Below are positions 42,858 to 53,138 of a stretch of DNA of 64,000 nt, piece after piece; positions within the stretch are counted from its first letter, which is position 1; each line of letters opens with the position of its first letter. Below the pieces are notes generated by a model. The model was not told the origin of the DNA and did not search any database. It saw only the letters and a list, made by a program, of their open reading frames with translations. Made by a program: the position numbers and the translations under genes. Source of the DNA: an uncultured Mollicutes bacterium (lineage in GTDB: Bacteria > Bacillota_I > Bacilli_A > ML615J-28 > CAG-313); assembly GCA_900538885.1 (NCBI GenBank), contig UQAI01000001.1, forward strand, positions 26,156-90,155, given 5' to 3'.

Positions 42858-43237
42858 TGGCTGATGAAAGAAGTGCAGTTATCAAAATTGGTGATAATGA
42901 ATATGAGTTGCTTTTAACCACTAAGGCAACAAAAGAGATTGCTAAAAAGTATGGTGGTCTTGCAGATTTAGGTGATAAGCTCATCAAAAATGAAAAATAT
43001 GAGGATGCAATTAATGAAATTGTATGGCTTATTGTAACTTTAGCTAATCAACCAATACTAATTCATAACTTCAAAAATAAAGACGATATAAAACCACTTT
43101 TAACAGAGGATGAAGTTGAACTATTAACTACACCTACCGATTTGGCTCTATATAAAAATGCGATCACAGAAGCACTTTATAAAGGCACAAAAAGGAATGT
43201 TGAGAGTGAAGAAACAAAAAACGCAGTGGGCGAGTAA
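42857..43237 (+). CDS. Tail assembly chaperone, short form (gpG-like)
   Basis: A 126-residue protein with the N-terminal beta-hairpin AVIKIGDNEYELLLTTKATKEIAKKYGGLADL and helical remainder of siphovirus tail chaperones, which coat the tape measure during tail assembly. The zero-frame product ends at TAA 43235-43237, just after a slippery A-AAA-AAC. GGACGGAGGTAGC precedes the ATG. A longer -1 frameshift product is described separately. Confidence 0.9.
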   Translation: MADERSAVIKIGDNEYELLLTTKATKEIAKKYGGLADLGDKLIKNEKYEDAINEIVWLIVTLANQPILIHNFKNKDDIKPLLTEDEVELLTTPTDLALYKNAITEALYKGTKRNVESEETKNAVGE

Positions 43238-43425
43238 GTGACGAAGAGTTGTTTACTCGTCTTTTATATTACGGCTTGAGTCAACTTCATTTATCGCAAG
43301 ATGAGATTTGGTTCATGCCTTTTGGTCTGCTTTTAGATTTATGGGAATGCCATAAACAATATAACGGTATTTCAAAACCTAAAGTAGAACATTTTATTGA
43401 TGATGTTATACCAGATGGAATTTAA
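42857..43425 (+). CDS. Tail assembly chaperone, -1 frameshift fusion (gpGT-like)
   Basis: Slippage at 43216-43222 by one base joins the first 122 codons to a downstream frame reading RSGRVSDEELFTRLLYYGLSQLHL and on to TAA at 43423-43425. The extension is about 67 residues, with no ATG and ribosome site of its own. In lambda-like and Gram-positive siphoviruses the G and GT products occur in a fixed ratio required for tail assembly. The tape measure gene follows 15 bases later, as expected. Confidence 0.8.
43216..43222 (+). promoter_or_regulatory. -1 ribosomal frameshift heptamer A-AAA-AAC
   Basis: In the zero frame the codons are ACA AAA AAC, so the heptamer A AAA AAC fits the X-XXY-YYZ rule exactly. 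It lies 12 bases before the zero-frame stop, and the -1 frame is open from there to 43425 with tail-chaperone-like sequence. Confidence 0.8.
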
Positions 43426-43440
43426 AAGGAGGTGAACGCA

Positions 43441-46044
43441 ATGGCAGATAATTTTGGATTGAAAATCGGTCTTGAAGGTGAAAAGGAGTTCAAGGCTTCA
43501 CTTGCTCAAATCAACCAGTCTTTCAAAGTTCTAGGTTCAGAAATGAAACTTGTCGATTCTCAATTTGATAAAAACGACACCTCAGTTCAAGCACTTACTG
43601 CTAGAAATGGTGTACTTGAAAAATCAATAGAATCACAAAAAGCAAAAATAGATGTATTGCGTTCAGCTTTAAATAATGCAGCTGAGTCATTTGGTGAGAA
43701 TGACAAAAGAACTCAAAACTGGCAAATTCAACTAAATAACGCTCAAGCAGAACTTAACAAAATGGAAAAAGAACTCAAAGAGAATAAATCGGCTCTTGAG
43801 TCGACTGGTGATGAAATGGATAAAACCAAGAAATCAGCAGATAAAATGGGCGATGAAATTGAAGATGCTGGGGAACAAGCAGATGATTCATCTTCAAAAA
43901 TGGAAGCGTTAGGCTCTGTTTGTAAGGCAGCGAGTGTTGCTATGGCTGCGGCATTTGCGGCGGTTACAGCGGCTGCTGTGGCGGCAGGGAAGGCCTTAGT
44001 TGATATGACTAAAGAAGGCGCAACTTATGCTGATTCAGTTTTAACTCAAAGTACAGTTACAGGTATTTCAACTGAGAAACTGCAAGAATATATGTATGCA
44101 GCAGAACTTGTGGATGTCTCTGTAGAAACTCTTACAGGTTCGATGAAGAAAAATATCAACGCTATGAAAAAAGCTCAAGAAGGCTCATCTACTTATGTTG
44201 AAGCCTATGAGAAACTTGGCGTTGAGGTAATGAATGCTGATGGAACTTTACGCGATAGTGAAGAAGTCTACTGGGAGATTATTGAAGCATTAGGAAAAGT
44301 TGAAAACGAAACTGAACGTGATGCGCTTGCTATGGCTCTTCTTGGAAAGTCTGCGACTGACCTTAATCCATTGATTGAGGCTGGCTCAGAAAAGATGGAA
44401 GAGTTAGCTGATAAAGCACATGATGCAGGATACGTAATGAGTGATGAGATGTTATCAGCTTATGGAAAATTAGATGATCAGCTTCAATATTTAAGTGTTG
44501 GAACCACAGCTATGAAGAATGCACTAGGTACCATTTTGCTACCTATTCTTACTGATTTGGCAACTGATGGTGTATCTTTACTAGGTGAGTTTACCAATGG
44601 TATAAGAGAATGTAATGGCGATATTTCAAAGATGTCAGGTGTCATCAGTGAGGTTTTACCAAAATTTCTGAATATGATTTTACAATATATCCCTCAAATA
44701 ATGGACCTTGCTATGAGCATAGTCTCATCAATTGGAACAGCTATAATGGATAACCTTGATATCATAATTGACACTGCTTCAAAGATCGTTTTATCACTAT
44801 TAAATGGATTGATTTCAGCTTTACCAAAAATAGCAGAAGGAGCATTAAAACTAGTACTTACTTTAGTAAAAGGACTGATTGCTAATCTTCCAAAAATACT
44901 TCAAGCAGCAGTTCAAGTAGTAGTAACTTTAGCAAAAGGAATAGCGGATGCTTTACCAGAACTAGTTCCAACTATTGTGAGTGTAGTTGTTGAACTATGT
45001 CAAACATTGGTGGACAATCTTCCGCTTATTTTAGATGCAGCATTGCAACTTATTACAGGACTTGCTGAGGGATTATTAGAAGCAATACCAATATTATTAG
45101 AGGCTCTTCCTGAGCTGATTATTTCTATTGTGGATTTCTTAGTTGGTTCAATTCCTCAGATTATCGAAACTGGTATCACGCTATTTACAAGTATAATTGA
45201 TGCTCTTCCTGAGATTATTCAAACAATCAATACAGCAATTCCTCAAATTATTAATGGAATAATAACTGCTATTGTTGAGAGTTTGCCACTTATCATTCAA
45301 GCTGGAATGAATCTATTTACTTCTTTAATTCAAGCCTTACCAGAGATTATTGAAATGATACTAACTGCAATACCTACGATTATTAGTTCAATAATCAATG
45401 CATTAATAAGCAATTTGCCACTTTTAATAAATGCTGGTATTCAACTTTTTACCTCATTAATAACTAACTTACCAACGATTATTATTGAAATAGTTAAGGC
45501 AGTACCACAAATCTTATCTTCTATAATAAACGGCTTTGCTGCAGGCTTTTCTCAAATGGCTGATGTGGGTAAAAACCTCGTCAAAGGTCTATGGGAAGGT
45601 ATCCAAAGTTTAGCAGGTTGGATATGGGATAAAGTTTCAAGTTGGGCTTCTGACTTATGGAGTGGAATTAAAAACTTCTTTGGTATTCACTCTCCTTCAA
45701 AGAAGATGTCATGGATTGGTGACATGTTAATGGAAGGTTTAGCTGGAGGTATTGATGAAAGTGCATCAGATGTTATTGATTCAGCAAACGCAATGACAAA
45801 GGATCTTAATTCTGTTTTTAATGATTTATCAGCAGATATGAGTGGTGTTCCTACTAACTTCAATGTTTCAAGCACTACAGGAACAATAAGAGAAGGTTTG
45901 AATCAAGCATCAGGTGGTTTAACTTTGCAATTATCTATTGAGAATTTTAACAACTATTCTAGTGAGGATATTAATAGCCTTACAGAAGAAATAATGGAAA
46001 CTGCAGCAAGTTTTACAAGAAGGAAAGGAGTGATATACGGATGA
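43441..46044 (+). CDS. Phage tail tape measure protein
   Basis: An 867-residue protein setting tail length. Residues about 40-140 are coiled coil (VLEKSIESQKAKIDVLRSALNNAAESFGEND); an Ala-rich hydrophobic segment (VAMAAAFAAVTAAAVAAGKAL) follows; the second half is a series of about eight hydrophobic units of roughly 35 residues with LP-I/L and IPQII motifs, predicted to insert in the host membrane on DNA entry. C-terminal WEGIQSLAGWIWDKVSSWASDLWSGIKNFFGIHSPSKKM is typical. ATG at 43441 follows AAGGAGGTG by 7 bases. At this length a long flexible tail is expected. Confidence 0.93.
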   Translation: MADNFGLKIGLEGEKEFKASLAQINQSFKVLGSEMKLVDSQFDKNDTSVQALTARNGVLEKSIESQKAKIDVLRSALNNAAESFGENDKRTQNWQIQLNNAQAELNKMEKELKENKSALESTGDEMDKTKKSADKMGDEIEDAGEQADDSSSKMEALGSVCKAASVAMAAAFAAVTAAAVAAGKALVDMTKEGATYADSVLTQSTVTGISTEKLQEYMYAAELVDVSVETLTGSMKKNINAMKKAQEGSSTYVEAYEKLGVEVMNADGTLRDSEEVYWEIIEALGKVENETERDALAMALLGKSATDLNPLIEAGSEKMEELADKAHDAGYVMSDEMLSAYGKLDDQLQYLSVGTTAMKNALGTILLPILTDLATDGVSLLGEFTNGIRECNGDISKMSGVISEVLPKFLNMILQYIPQIMDLAMSIVSSIGTAIMDNLDIIIDTASKIVLSLLNGLISALPKIAEGALKLVLTLVKGLIANLPKILQAAVQVVVTLAKGIADALPELVPTIVSVVVELCQTLVDNLPLILDAALQLITGLAEGLLEAIPILLEALPELIISIVDFLVGSIPQIIETGITLFTSIIDALPEIIQTINTAIPQIINGIITAIVESLPLIIQAGMNLFTSLIQALPEIIEMILTAIPTIISSIINALISNLPLLINAGIQLFTSLITNLPTIIIEIVKAVPQILSSIINGFAAGFSQMADVGKNLVKGLWEGIQSLAGWIWDKVSSWASDLWSGIKNFFGIHSPSKKMSWIGDMLMEGLAGGIDESASDVIDSANAMTKDLNSVFNDLSADMSGVPTNFNVSSTTGTIREGLNQASGGLTLQLSIENFNNYSSEDINSLTEEIMETAASFTRRKGVIYG

Positions 46045-46769
46045 GCTACTTCATTTATAACGGAATAAAATCATCGGACTTGGGTGTATTTATTCAAAAT
46101 AAAAATATATTTTCAAGTCCTAAATATGATGCAAGTTTTGTATCTATCCCAGGGAAAAATGGAGATTTGATTTCTTCAAATAGTAGGTATCTTAATTCAT
46201 CTGTTTCCTATACTTGTTTTATTGCTGCAAAATCCATAGAAGAATTAGCTAATAAAGTTACTCTAGTGAAGAATTGGCTATATAAGGAGCCAGATAAATA
46301 CCACGATTTAAGAGATAGCTATGATGTAAGTTTCAAACGAAAAGCTGTCTTTAATAGTAAATTAGATATTTCTGATGAGGTGAATAAAATAGGAACATTT
46401 ACTGTTGTTTTTTCTTGTAAACCTCAAAGATATCTTATTTCAACTCTTGAAAAAGAAACTTATACTGAAGAATTTGTTGTTAACAACCCATATTCGCTTA
46501 GTGCAAAACCATATTTGAAGATTTATGGTAGTGGAGACATTACTCTTACGATAAGCTCTCCTGGAATCAATAAGATCTGGATAATGAAAGATGTTGAAGA
46601 CTTTATTGAATGCGATTCTGAAACTATGAACTTTTATAAGGATACCGAACTACAAAATAGCAAAGTGACTGGTGATGATTTTCCAGAATTATATACTGGC
46701 GAAAACTCCATAGCCTGGAAAGGTGAAGTAACTAAGGTTGAAATCATCAAAAGGCTGGTGAGCTTATGA
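46041..46769 (+). CDS. Distal tail protein (Dit)
   Basis: A 242-residue baseplate hub protein. N-terminal YFIYNGIKSSDLGVFIQ and SVSYTCFIAAKSIEELANKVTLVKNWLYKEPDKYHDLRDSYD are typical of Dit proteins that form the hexameric ring at the tail tip; the C-terminal galectin-like half carries NPYSLSAKPYLKIYGSGDITLTI. Overlaps the tape measure gene (ATGA) and the tail-associated gene, so these three are coupled. Confidence 0.9.
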   Translation: MSYFIYNGIKSSDLGVFIQNKNIFSSPKYDASFVSIPGKNGDLISSNSRYLNSSVSYTCFIAAKSIEELANKVTLVKNWLYKEPDKYHDLRDSYDVSFKRKAVFNSKLDISDEVNKIGTFTVVFSCKPQRYLISTLEKETYTEEFVVNNPYSLSAKPYLKIYGSGDITLTISSPGINKIWIMKDVEDFIECDSETMNFYKDTELQNSKVTGDDFPELYTGENSIAWKGEVTKVEIIKRLVSL

Positions 46770-48592
46770 TACCTATTTTGTTTAATGAAACAGCGACTGA
46801 TTTTACTACATTTGGAATTGGTGTCTTAAGGGAATGTACAAGCTGTGAAGTAACTGAAGAAAGAAACGGATCATTTGAATTAACACTAAAATATCCAACT
46901 AGTGGTGACCTATTTTCATATTTAAAAAATGAAAGAATAATCGTCGCTAAACCAAATGATCTATCTAAAAACCAGGCTTTTAGAATCTATAAAGTAACCA
47001 CTCCTTTGAGGGGTGAAGTTACTGTTTATGCACAACATATCTCTTATGATTTAGCAACAATTGGTGTAATGCCTTTTGATATAGAAAATGCTAGTCCAAA
47101 ATATGCAATGGACCAAGTATTGCTTCATTCATCAATTCCTAATAATTTCTCGTTTCAATCGGATTATCTAACTGTAAAGCAATTCAAAGTATCTAAGCCT
47201 GTAAGCATTAGAAGTTTGCTTGGAGGAAGTGAAGGCTCGATTCTTGATAGTTGGGGTGGTGAGTATGAATGGGACAATTTCAAAATCAAACACCACACCC
47301 ATAGAGGCAGTGATAATGGCGTGGTTATTGCCTATGGAAAAAACCTAACCAAACTAGAACACGAGTCAGATATCACTGATATTTATACACATATCTTGCC
47401 TTATGGAGTAATTAAAGACGATAACGATAAGGAAACAGTAGTAACTCTTCCTGAATGTGTCTTGCCATTAACATCAACTATTCTTAAAAATGGAAAAGTT
47501 TATATTAGAGATTTCACTGATGATTTCAAAGAAGATGAAAGAATAACAGAATATGAGCTTAGAACAAAAGCAAATGTCTGGATTAAGAATCATCCGCTTG
47601 GAGTTGAAAATTCAAGTATTGAAGTATCTTTTGAACCCTTATGGAATCAAAGCGAATATGCTGCAATTCATGAAAGATTATCGCTATGTGATACGGTCAC
47701 AGTAAAGCACTCTAATCTAGGCGTAACTGCAAAGATGAAGGTGGTAAAAACAGTATATGATTCATTGAAAGAAAAATATAAATCCATTACCTTAGGAACA
47801 TTAAAAGCAAGTTTAACTTCAAAGATAAACGACCTAGAAAATGTTGTAACAGACACAAAAAAATCTGTGGATCGATTACCTAGCCTGCTTAATTCTGCAA
47901 TCGATAGTGCTACAAAACAAATAACTGGTAATACTGGTGGTTCTGTAGTCCTTCATTCAAATTCAAATGGAACACCATACGAACTTTTGATAATGGATAC
48001 AGAAGATATTAATAGTGCGGTGAATGTGTGGAGATGGAACTTAGGTGGCTTAGGATTTTCAAGTCATGGCTATAATGGCCCATATGAAACTGCGGTTACT
48101 GGTGATGGTGCAATCGTTGCGGATTTTATTACTGCTGGTTCACTAGTAGCAAATATCATAAAAGCAGGAACATTATCAAGTAACGATGGTAGTTCTTATT
48201 GGAATCTAGAAAGTGGCGAAGTAGTACTAAGGGCTTATGCTACAACAGCCTCAGTAGAAGAACAAACAAATAGAATTGATAACATAGAAGAACAAAAAAT
48301 GTATCGCTTAGTTATCAGTTCTTCAAATGGTAATATCTTCAAAAATGGAAATATATCAACAATGCTTACTGCTACAGTTTTTTCTTGGGATAAGGATGTC
48401 ACTGATGAACTCGATGATAATCAGTTTATATGGACAAGAGTATCCTCAGATACTGAAGCAGATAAGGCTTGGAATTCAGCTCATTTTGGTGGAACAAAAT
48501 CCATCACAATCACAAATGATGATGTCAAGGTTAGAGCTACCTTTTATTGTGACCTCATCGATACATCAACAAGAGAAAGCCTACTAGGCTAA
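46766..48592 (+). CDS. Tail-associated (Tal/prophage endopeptidase tail-like) protein
   Basis: A 608-residue protein. The N-terminal about 380 residues match the gp27-like tail hub (FGIGVLRECTSCEVTEERNGSFELTLKYPTSGDLF, YAQHISYDLATIGVMPFD, LGTLKASLTSKINDLENVV). A coiled linker leads to a C-terminal module SSNGNIFKNGNISTMLTATVF that recurs twice in the next gene. It forms the tail-tip spike; some homologues carry a cell-wall hydrolase, but no peptidase motif is visible here. Starts by ATGA overlap with dit. Confidence 0.85.
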   Translation: MIPILFNETATDFTTFGIGVLRECTSCEVTEERNGSFELTLKYPTSGDLFSYLKNERIIVAKPNDLSKNQAFRIYKVTTPLRGEVTVYAQHISYDLATIGVMPFDIENASPKYAMDQVLLHSSIPNNFSFQSDYLTVKQFKVSKPVSIRSLLGGSEGSILDSWGGEYEWDNFKIKHHTHRGSDNGVVIAYGKNLTKLEHESDITDIYTHILPYGVIKDDNDKETVVTLPECVLPLTSTILKNGKVYIRDFTDDFKEDERITEYELRTKANVWIKNHPLGVENSSIEVSFEPLWNQSEYAAIHERLSLCDTVTVKHSNLGVTAKMKVVKTVYDSLKEKYKSITLGTLKASLTSKINDLENVVTDTKKSVDRLPSLLNSAIDSATKQITGNTGGSVVLHSNSNGTPYELLIMDTEDINSAVNVWRWNLGGLGFSSHGYNGPYETAVTGDGAIVADFITAGSLVANIIKAGTLSSNDGSSYWNLESGEVVLRAYATTASVEEQTNRIDNIEEQKMYRLVISSSNGNIFKNGNISTMLTATVFSWDKDVTDELDDNQFIWTRVSSDTEADKAWNSAHFGGTKSITITNDDVKVRATFYCDLIDTSTRESLLG

Positions 48593-48609
48593 AATAGGAG
48601 GAATGGAAC

Positions 48610-49689
48610 ATGTCTAAAGCTCAAGGACAATTTACAATTATTGATTATAATGATGCCTTAACCTTAACAGGTTATATAGGTTCAAATTTAGCAAAAACTC
48701 AGATGTTCAATCCAGATAATAGTACTTATTCACCTGATTGGTCATCAACGAATTTAGTATTAACTCCTAGTTTGTACGTAATAGGTACAACTACGGACCA
48801 AATCACATCTACCAATGTTCAATCAGTTAAATGGTATGTTGGTTCATCCACAACAGCTATTACAACTGGTGGTAATTACTCTTTATCTGGAACAAAAAAT
48901 CATATCCTAACAGTTAAAGGAAATACAATGGCAGGACTTCCTGGAATTGATTATAGATGTGTTATCACTTATAAGGATTCATCTACTGGTCTTGAAATTA
49001 CTCATCCACTTACGATTTCATTTTCAAGAGTAGTGAATGGTGGCGGTATTGTTGATTTACTTGTTACTACACCTTTAGGAAATGTATTCAAAAATTCTGA
49101 AGTAGCAACCTTAACAGCAAAAGGTGAACTATGGAGAGGTTCTAGTGTAGATACGACTAATGTCACATATAAATGGGCAATTATGGACTCTTCAGTTTCA
49201 TCATCTTCATCAGCTGGATATGATGCAGACTTCGGTACTGGTTGGTATAAATTAGCAGATACAACTGGTAAATATACGGGAACTTCAACAGCGACAATCA
49301 CCGTTTATGCTTCAGCAGTTGAATCATATGCTGTATTTAAGTGTTGTTGTAAGGATACTGATTCAGCATCTGCAACTTATAATTCAAAATTTTATGATGT
49401 TGCAACCTTCATCGATAATGCAGATCCTCTACAAGTACAAATAACATCAACTGGTGGAGATGTATTTAAAAATGGAGTGGGTAGCACTGTTTTAAAAGCA
49501 GTGGTTTATCAAGCAGGAGTTGAAGTAGATGCTGCTGGTTCAGGAACTTATACTTGGACGAAATATAACAAAGATGGTGCTATTGATACTAGCTGGGGAA
49601 CAAGTGGAAAGAAGACAGGTAAAACATTATCTGTTTCAAGTTCTGATGTTGCAACAAAAGCTACTTTTATGGTTGAAGTAGTTATTTAA
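48610..49689 (+). CDS. Tail tip/fibre protein with repeated Ig-like modules
   Basis: A 359-residue protein following tal. Two copies of an Ig-like beta module are visible, starting near residues 147 ([21 protein letters not shown]) and 279 ([21 protein letters not shown]), related to the C-terminal module of the tal product. The N-terminal part ([23 protein letters not shown]) also opens the next tail genes of many Bacillota phages. Probably a receptor-binding or stabilising component of the tail tip; exact role unknown. GGAGGAATGGAAC precedes the ATG. Confidence 0.75.
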   Translation: MSKAQGQFTIIDYNDALTLTGYIGSNLAKTQMFNPDNSTYSPDWSSTNLVLTPSLYVIGTTTDQITSTNVQSVKWYVGSSTTAITTGGNYSLSGTKNHILTVKGNTMAGLPGIDYRCVITYKDSSTGLEITHPLTISFSRVVNGGGIVDLLVTTPLGNVFKNSEVATLTAKGELWRGSSVDTTNVTYKWAIMDSSVSSSSSAGYDADFGTGWYKLADTTGKYTGTSTATITVYASAVESYAVFKCCCKDTDSASATYNSKFYDVATFIDNADPLQVQITSTGGDVFKNGVGSTVLKAVVYQAGVEVDAAGSGTYTWTKYNKDGAIDTSWGTSGKKTGKTLSVSSSDVATKATFMVEVVI

Positions 49690-49702
49690 GGAGGAAGGTT
49701 CT

Positions 49703-51994
49703 ATGAAGTCACAGAATCAATTTACAATCTATTCATTGAATGATGTGGCGACTCAATCAACTGCTCCAGAAAATCCATATAAAGGTCAATTATGGGTGGA
49801 TACTTCAAAAACTCCACCAGTAACAATGGTCTATAATGGCACAAAATGGGTTGAACAGAATGGAACTGATACTATTAGATCATCAGTAAAAACAGTTGAA
49901 GAAAAGCAAGCAGAGTTCAAGACAAATCTCGATGGATTAACAAGTACAGTGGGTACTCAAACTAAAACAATAGAGACCATTGAATCTAATATTGATGGAA
50001 TACAAGAAGATGTGACTTCTATTGAAAGTGAAGTATCAACTCTAAAACAAACTGCGACTAACATTTCTGCAGAGGTATCAAAGAAAGCTGATAGCGCATA
50101 TGGTAACTCAAGCTCATCATTTGGATGGAAACTTGATAGTAGCAGTTTTGAACTTTATTCAAACAAGAAAACAGTAATGAAAGCCACCTCAACAGGGCTT
50201 GATGTGACAGGTAAAATTACCTCAACTGAAGGTTCTATTGGTGGCTTTACTATTTCAGATAAAGGAATATATAAAGGCGTAACATCTTTTAGTGATACAA
50301 GCCATAATGGTGTATATGTTGGAACAGATGGTATTAGAGTAGGTCCTAATTTTACAGTAGATCCTACAGGAACTGTCACTGCAGTAGGCCTAAAGATTAA
50401 CCTAACAGATACACAAAAGACTGAACTAAAAGGCGAAAAGGGCGATACTGGTGCAACTGGTAGTCAAGGTCCTAAAGGAGATAAAGGTGATACTGGTGCA
50501 ACTGGTGCTACGGGCTCACAAGGACCAAAAGGCGATAAAGGGGACAAAGGAGCAACAGGAAGTCAGGGACCAAAAGGAGATACAGGATTAACTGGTCCAC
50601 AAGGCCCAACTGGTGCAACAGGGCCACAGGGTCCTACTGGTCCACAAGGTCCAACTGGTGCTACAGGACCGCAAGGTCCAGCTGGTTCAGATGCAACTGT
50701 TAATTGGACTAATATTTGTAGTGCTTTAGCAGGTTCAAAAAACTCTGAAGGTGCATCAAGAGGCATATATACAAGTGGTGGATATGTGTATGTTTTGGCA
50801 GATGCTATTGATGCTACATGGGTGAATTCAGGTATTCTTTCTGCTCTCCAAGGAAAAATTGGTGGTTTCACTATTGACTCAAATAGACTTTATGCAGGAA
50901 CTCCTGGCTCAAGCAGTGGAATTGAGTTATCTTCAGTTGGCTTAATTGCATATAAGTCAAACAACCAAGGAGTAGCTTCGTCATATGCAGTAAGCAAAAT
51001 AACAGTCAATAAAGCAACAAATCTTACTGTTTATATTCGTTCTTATGCTGAGTCTAGCTATGACTATACAATGATTTCAAATCCAAATGCTTCATCGTAT
51101 CCTACTTCTTATTCAAGTAGTTATGTAAAAGCTCATACAAGATCAAATCAAAACAGTAGTTCAGCCTTAGCTGGTTATACAAAAGTTGAGTACTATGGTT
51201 TGAAACAAAACGACTATATTTATATCGTTTATAGGAAAGATGGAAGTGCAGATTCTGGAACTGATACTGGCTATCTTTTGATTCCAGAAACAACAGATAT
51301 CTCAATTTCAAATGTTGGCGCTACTCATTATTTTGTAAGAGATTCGGCATTTGATATTAAAGGTGCATCAATTAAGGTAGGTGCAAATTTTAGCGTTGAT
51401 AGTACTGGCGCAATTAAATCAACTAGTGGAACTATTGGAAATCTAAGCATTACAGGTAGCGGTTTAACTTACAACGGTTCTTGGGCGTCTCATTTTAGTA
51501 TCGGTTCGGAATCATCTGATTCAAGAATGCCTACTTATGCAATATTTGCAAGAACGCAAAGAATCGATGACTGTATTATGGGATTTAAGAATACCTCTTA
51601 TGGTGAAAACTTCTGGGTTGAATTCAAACCAGATGGATATTGCACATACATGTCTAGTGATGCTGAAGATGCAGTAATGACAGGTAAGATACCATATAAC
51701 TATCTAGATAAAGTCTGTTGGTTGCATTCACCTCTTGGATCATCACATACTGGAAGCGATGCAACTTGCCCTCAAATAATCGTCTTTAATGCTTCTGTAA
51801 GTAATGGAAGTTATCAAACTTACGATTTATCTGCCTATGGAATACATGAGATTATTGGAGCTCAACTAACTGAAAGAGATACGCCATCAACTGGTTCAAA
51901 TAACCAATGGTTCTCAGTAAGTGGGACAAGCATTACTGTTAGAAATACCACTGGTGGTAAAAAGACATATTCATTATTAGTCATCGCAGTTTAG
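49703..51994 (+). CDS. Collagen-like tail fibre protein
   Basis: A 763-residue putative receptor-binding fibre. Residues about 1-110 contain an attachment region ([27 protein letters not shown]) and coiled coil, then two similar beta segments ([16 protein letters not shown] and, later, [16 protein letters not shown]), separated by about 30 Gly-X-Y triplets near residues 245-330 ([18 protein letters not shown]...). The C-terminal about 150 residues may form the receptor head. Collagen repeats drive trimer formation. The triplet tract is repetitive at DNA level and may vary in length between strains. Confidence 0.88.
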   Translation: MKSQNQFTIYSLNDVATQSTAPENPYKGQLWVDTSKTPPVTMVYNGTKWVEQNGTDTIRSSVKTVEEKQAEFKTNLDGLTSTVGTQTKTIETIESNIDGIQEDVTSIESEVSTLKQTATNISAEVSKKADSAYGNSSSSFGWKLDSSSFELYSNKKTVMKATSTGLDVTGKITSTEGSIGGFTISDKGIYKGVTSFSDTSHNGVYVGTDGIRVGPNFTVDPTGTVTAVGLKINLTDTQKTELKGEKGDTGATGSQGPKGDKGDTGATGATGSQGPKGDKGDKGATGSQGPKGDTGLTGPQGPTGATGPQGPTGPQGPTGATGPQGPAGSDATVNWTNICSALAGSKNSEGASRGIYTSGGYVYVLADAIDATWVNSGILSALQGKIGGFTIDSNRLYAGTPGSSSGIELSSVGLIAYKSNNQGVASSYAVSKITVNKATNLTVYIRSYAESSYDYTMISNPNASSYPTSYSSSYVKAHTRSNQNSSSALAGYTKVEYYGLKQNDYIYIVYRKDGSADSGTDTGYLLIPETTDISISNVGATHYFVRDSAFDIKGASIKVGANFSVDSTGAIKSTSGTIGNLSITGSGLTYNGSWASHFSIGSESSDSRMPTYAIFARTQRIDDCIMGFKNTSYGENFWVEFKPDGYCTYMSSDAEDAVMTGKIPYNYLDKVCWLHSPLGSSHTGSDATCPQIIVFNASVSNGSYQTYDLSAYGIHEIIGAQLTERDTPSTGSNNQWFSVSGTSITVRNTTGGKKTYSLLVIAV

Positions 51995-52003
51995 GAGGTA
52001 CGT

Positions 52004-52354
52004 ATGAAGAAAGTAAAAATAAACAAAGACGGCTTTTTAGAAAGCATATACATTAATGATGCCACCATTGAGATCGAGGTGGATGATGAACTTTATGAAA
52101 CACTCATGTGCTGTAAAATCGGCAAGAATTGGAAACAAGAAGACGGTGAGTTTCATATGGTAGAACTTTTAGATGAACAGGTTATTAGAGAAAGAAGAGA
52201 GGTTGAATGCTTTAACTTAATCGATAATCGATCACCTCTTTGGTGGAGTCATTTATCTGAAGAAAGGCGAAAAGAGCTAGATGCTTGGTATGAGGCTTGG
52301 CTAGTTGCAACCAAAACTAAAATCATACCTGAAAAACCTACGTGGTTAAATTAG
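52004..52354 (+). CDS. Small phage protein after the tail fibre, unknown function
   Basis: A 116-residue acidic protein: an N-terminal beta-rich region (VKINKDGFLESIYINDATIEIEVDDELYETLMCC) and a C-terminal helical part rich in tryptophan (SPLWWSHLSEERRKELDAWYEAWLVATKT). The second part resembles a tail-fibre-assembly-type C-terminus. AGGAGGTACGT precedes the ATG. Function is a guess: fibre chaperone or accessory tail protein. Confidence 0.7.
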   Translation: MKKVKINKDGFLESIYINDATIEIEVDDELYETLMCCKIGKNWKQEDGEFHMVELLDEQVIRERREVECFNLIDNRSPLWWSHLSEERRKELDAWYEAWLVATKTKIIPEKPTWLN

Positions 52355-52362
52355 GAGGACTT

Positions 52363-52629
52363 ATGGATTTAGCACAAACAATTATTACTATTTCATCTGT
52401 TATAACGGCTCTTGGAGTAATATTCGGAGTCGTTTTTACTATCTATAGATGGTATCTCAAAAACGAGAAACAAGATGATTCAATAAAAGAAATAAAGGCG
52501 GAACAAAGCATTCTTACAAAGGGTGTACTTGCATGCCTTAAAGGGCTTCATGAACAAGGGTGCAATGGACCTGTCACTCACGCAATTGAGGAAATTGAAG
52601 AACACATAAATAAACAAGCTCATAAATAG
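52363..52629 (+). CDS. Small membrane protein of the lysis region
   Basis: An 88-residue protein with one N-terminal membrane span (TIITISSVITALGVIFGVVFTIYRWYL) and a charged helical cytoplasmic tail ending in the conserved-looking ACLKGLHEQGCNGPVTHAIEEIEEHINKQAH. Such proteins precede holins in many gut Bacillota phages. The ATG at 52363 follows TAGGAGG; the longer in-frame start at 52342 overlaps the previous gene and lacks a ribosome site. Possibly a holin partner or antiholin. Confidence 0.75.
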   Translation: MDLAQTIITISSVITALGVIFGVVFTIYRWYLKNEKQDDSIKEIKAEQSILTKGVLACLKGLHEQGCNGPVTHAIEEIEEHINKQAHK

Positions 52630-52641
52630 GAGGTATTCAAA

Positions 52642-53016
52642 ATGAATGAGATTTTACTTAATGTTTTATCGGTTTTACTAACTGCAGTTATTTTGCCTTT
52701 GATATCTATTGCAGGAACTCAACTTATAAAATTCATCAATTCAAAAATCAAGAATAATGAATTAGTTAAACAGCTAACAACAGCAACTACTATCGTGACA
52801 AATGCTGTAAGAGCGGTATTTCAAACTTATGTTGATAGCCTTAAGAAGAGTGGTAACTTTGGAAAAGAAGCTCAAATTGAGGCTCTAAACAAGGCTAAAG
52901 AGCTAACACTTGCTCAGCTAAGTGAAGAGGTTAAAGAGTACATCACTAAGAACTATGGCGACATCAATACTTGGCTTACAACTCAGATTGAAGCAACAAT
53001 TAACTTGATAAAATAA
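52642..53016 (+). CDS. Phage holin, LLH family
   Basis: A 124-residue protein with one strong N-terminal membrane segment (ILLNVLSVLLTAVILPLISIAGTQLI) and an amphipathic charged remainder (AVRAVFQTYVDSLKKSGNFGKEAQIEALNKAKELTLAQLSEEVKEYI), the LLH holin pattern. It would permeabilise the membrane at lysis. AGGAGG precedes the ATG. An endolysin gene normally follows, but here an intrinsic terminator does. Confidence 0.85.
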   Translation: MNEILLNVLSVLLTAVILPLISIAGTQLIKFINSKIKNNELVKQLTTATTIVTNAVRAVFQTYVDSLKKSGNFGKEAQIEALNKAKELTLAQLSEEVKEYITKNYGDINTWLTTQIEATINLIK

Positions 53017-53025
53017 ACAAATTAA

Positions 53026-53061
53026 TCCCTGATTTCCTTTTTGGAGTCAGGGACTTTTTTT
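53026..53061 (+). terminator. Intrinsic terminator of the phage late operon
   Basis: TCCCTGA (53026-53032) pairs with TCAGGGA (53047-53053), followed by C and T7. It closes the structural transcript immediately after the holin gene. Confidence 0.8.
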
Positions 53062-53138
53062 GTTTGCAGATTTATTTTTGGACTGCTAAGTAGTATAATA
53101 TAGGTGAAAGATAAATTAGAATTTGTGAGGATGATAAG

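Noticed and set aside
44650..45560. Membrane transporter suggested by repeated hydrophobic segments
   Set aside because: The segments lie inside a single tape measure protein flanked by tail chaperone and Dit genes; such hydrophobic repeats are normal there.
50563..50871. Proline-rich minus-strand frame opposite the collagen tract
   Set aside because: It is the mechanical reverse complement of Gly-X-Y codons; the same happens at 53895-54098.
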